Assembly: GCA_963921425.1 (NCBI GenBank)
Contig: OY992839.1
Location: 622,501-686,500, forward strand
Length of the DNA: 64,000 nt
From: Dryas octopetala
Taxonomy: Eukaryota > Streptophyta > Magnoliopsida > Rosales > Rosaceae
Direction of reading: 5' to 3'
Position 1 is the first letter of the stretch; each line of letters starts with the position of its first letter. The translations under genes were made by a program, and so were the position numbers. Of this stretch, positions 63,672 to 64,000 are shown piece by piece. Below the pieces are notes generated by a model that was not told the origin of the DNA, did not search any database, and was given only the letters and a program-made list of their open reading frames with translations.

Positions 63672-64000
63672 GTATTACTCCACCATTTGTCCAAAAGTAT
63701 CACTTCTGAGTTAAAATTTAGAAAATAACTAATCATTTTGAGCCAATGAAATTCGGAAGTTTTATATGTTTATCTGTTCAGATTCTACATTTTTTTAAAA
63801 CAATTCATAAGATTTTGGGAATTGTTTGATGCAAGTAGGCAAGAGCTAGAATAATTAAGGCCTAAATTTATATTTGGCGACTTGTTGAACTTTTATGGGG
63901 TCATTTGAGGTCCCTATTGATTGATGGAAATGTTCGGAATTTGGGGGAAATTATAAATTCTTTTCATCAATGATTGGATATGACTATATGGACCCTGATA
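63672..64000. other. Intron of the BBX gene, cut by the window edge
   Basis: Non-coding, AT-rich sequence follows the donor at 63672. The remaining CCT exon is not visible. Confidence 0.6.

Overview
The window is plant nuclear DNA from a eudicot. The genes are intron-rich (up to 15 exons), AT-rich intergenic DNA is full of small transposons, and every recognised gene is a land-plant nuclear family (chloroplast-targeted release factor 1, CC-type glutaredoxins, an NPH3 protein, a prenylated ubiquitin-fold protein, a CONSTANS-like B-box factor). The sequence does not fix the family or species. It carries a 200-N assembly gap at 30311-30510.

Layout. 3142-8402 (-): DUF255/thioredoxin-domain protein, 15 exons, 841 aa. 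8795-10461: two tandem ~0.8 kb repeat units with CCN-rich cores. 11279-15828 (-): organellar peptide chain release factor 1, 15 exons, 412 aa. 15829-20154: repeat-rich spacer holding a broken duplicate of part of the DUF255 gene between two diverged direct repeats. 20155-23541 (+): five-finger CCCH zinc-finger protein, 472 aa. 24209-25140: Mutator-like non-autonomous element with 9-bp target duplication and a long internal hairpin. 28083-28387 (-): possible two-exon small gene. 29556-30310 (+): NPH3/BTB gene cut off by the gap. 30511-31624: 3' end of a Ty1/copia retrotransposon. 31630-38712: locally duplicated CC-type glutaredoxin region (one pseudogene, one intact gene) invaded by another TIR element. 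40010-40640: palindromic TRIM-like composite with a 5-bp target duplication. 41552-43299 (-): OTU deubiquitinase, 319 aa. 43972-45818: cluster of TIR elements plus a foldback MITE. 48713-49021 and 51027-51335 (+): two more CC-type glutaredoxins. 54970-55777 (+): membrane-anchored ubiquitin-fold protein, 119 aa. 56977-59907 (+): CHY/CTCHY/RING E3 ligase, 275 aa. 61040-61472: foldback MITE. 61908-63671 (+): CONSTANS-like BBX protein, running past the right edge before its CCT domain is complete.

The gene models were built by joining exons at GT-AG sites (one GC-AG) so that frame and family motifs are kept. In each complete model the exon lengths sum to a multiple of three.

No new defence or metabolic system is visible. 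The genes are individually familiar and do not form one pathway, although ubiquitin biology recurs (OTU, MUB, RING E3) and glutaredoxins form a tandem family. From memory, the gene order combines two paralogous Arabidopsis blocks (At2g47850-47890 and At3g62910-62970). The most unusual features are in the transposons: the palindromic TRIM, several hairpin elements with 9-bp target duplications, and the captured intron-containing fragment of the DUF255 gene.
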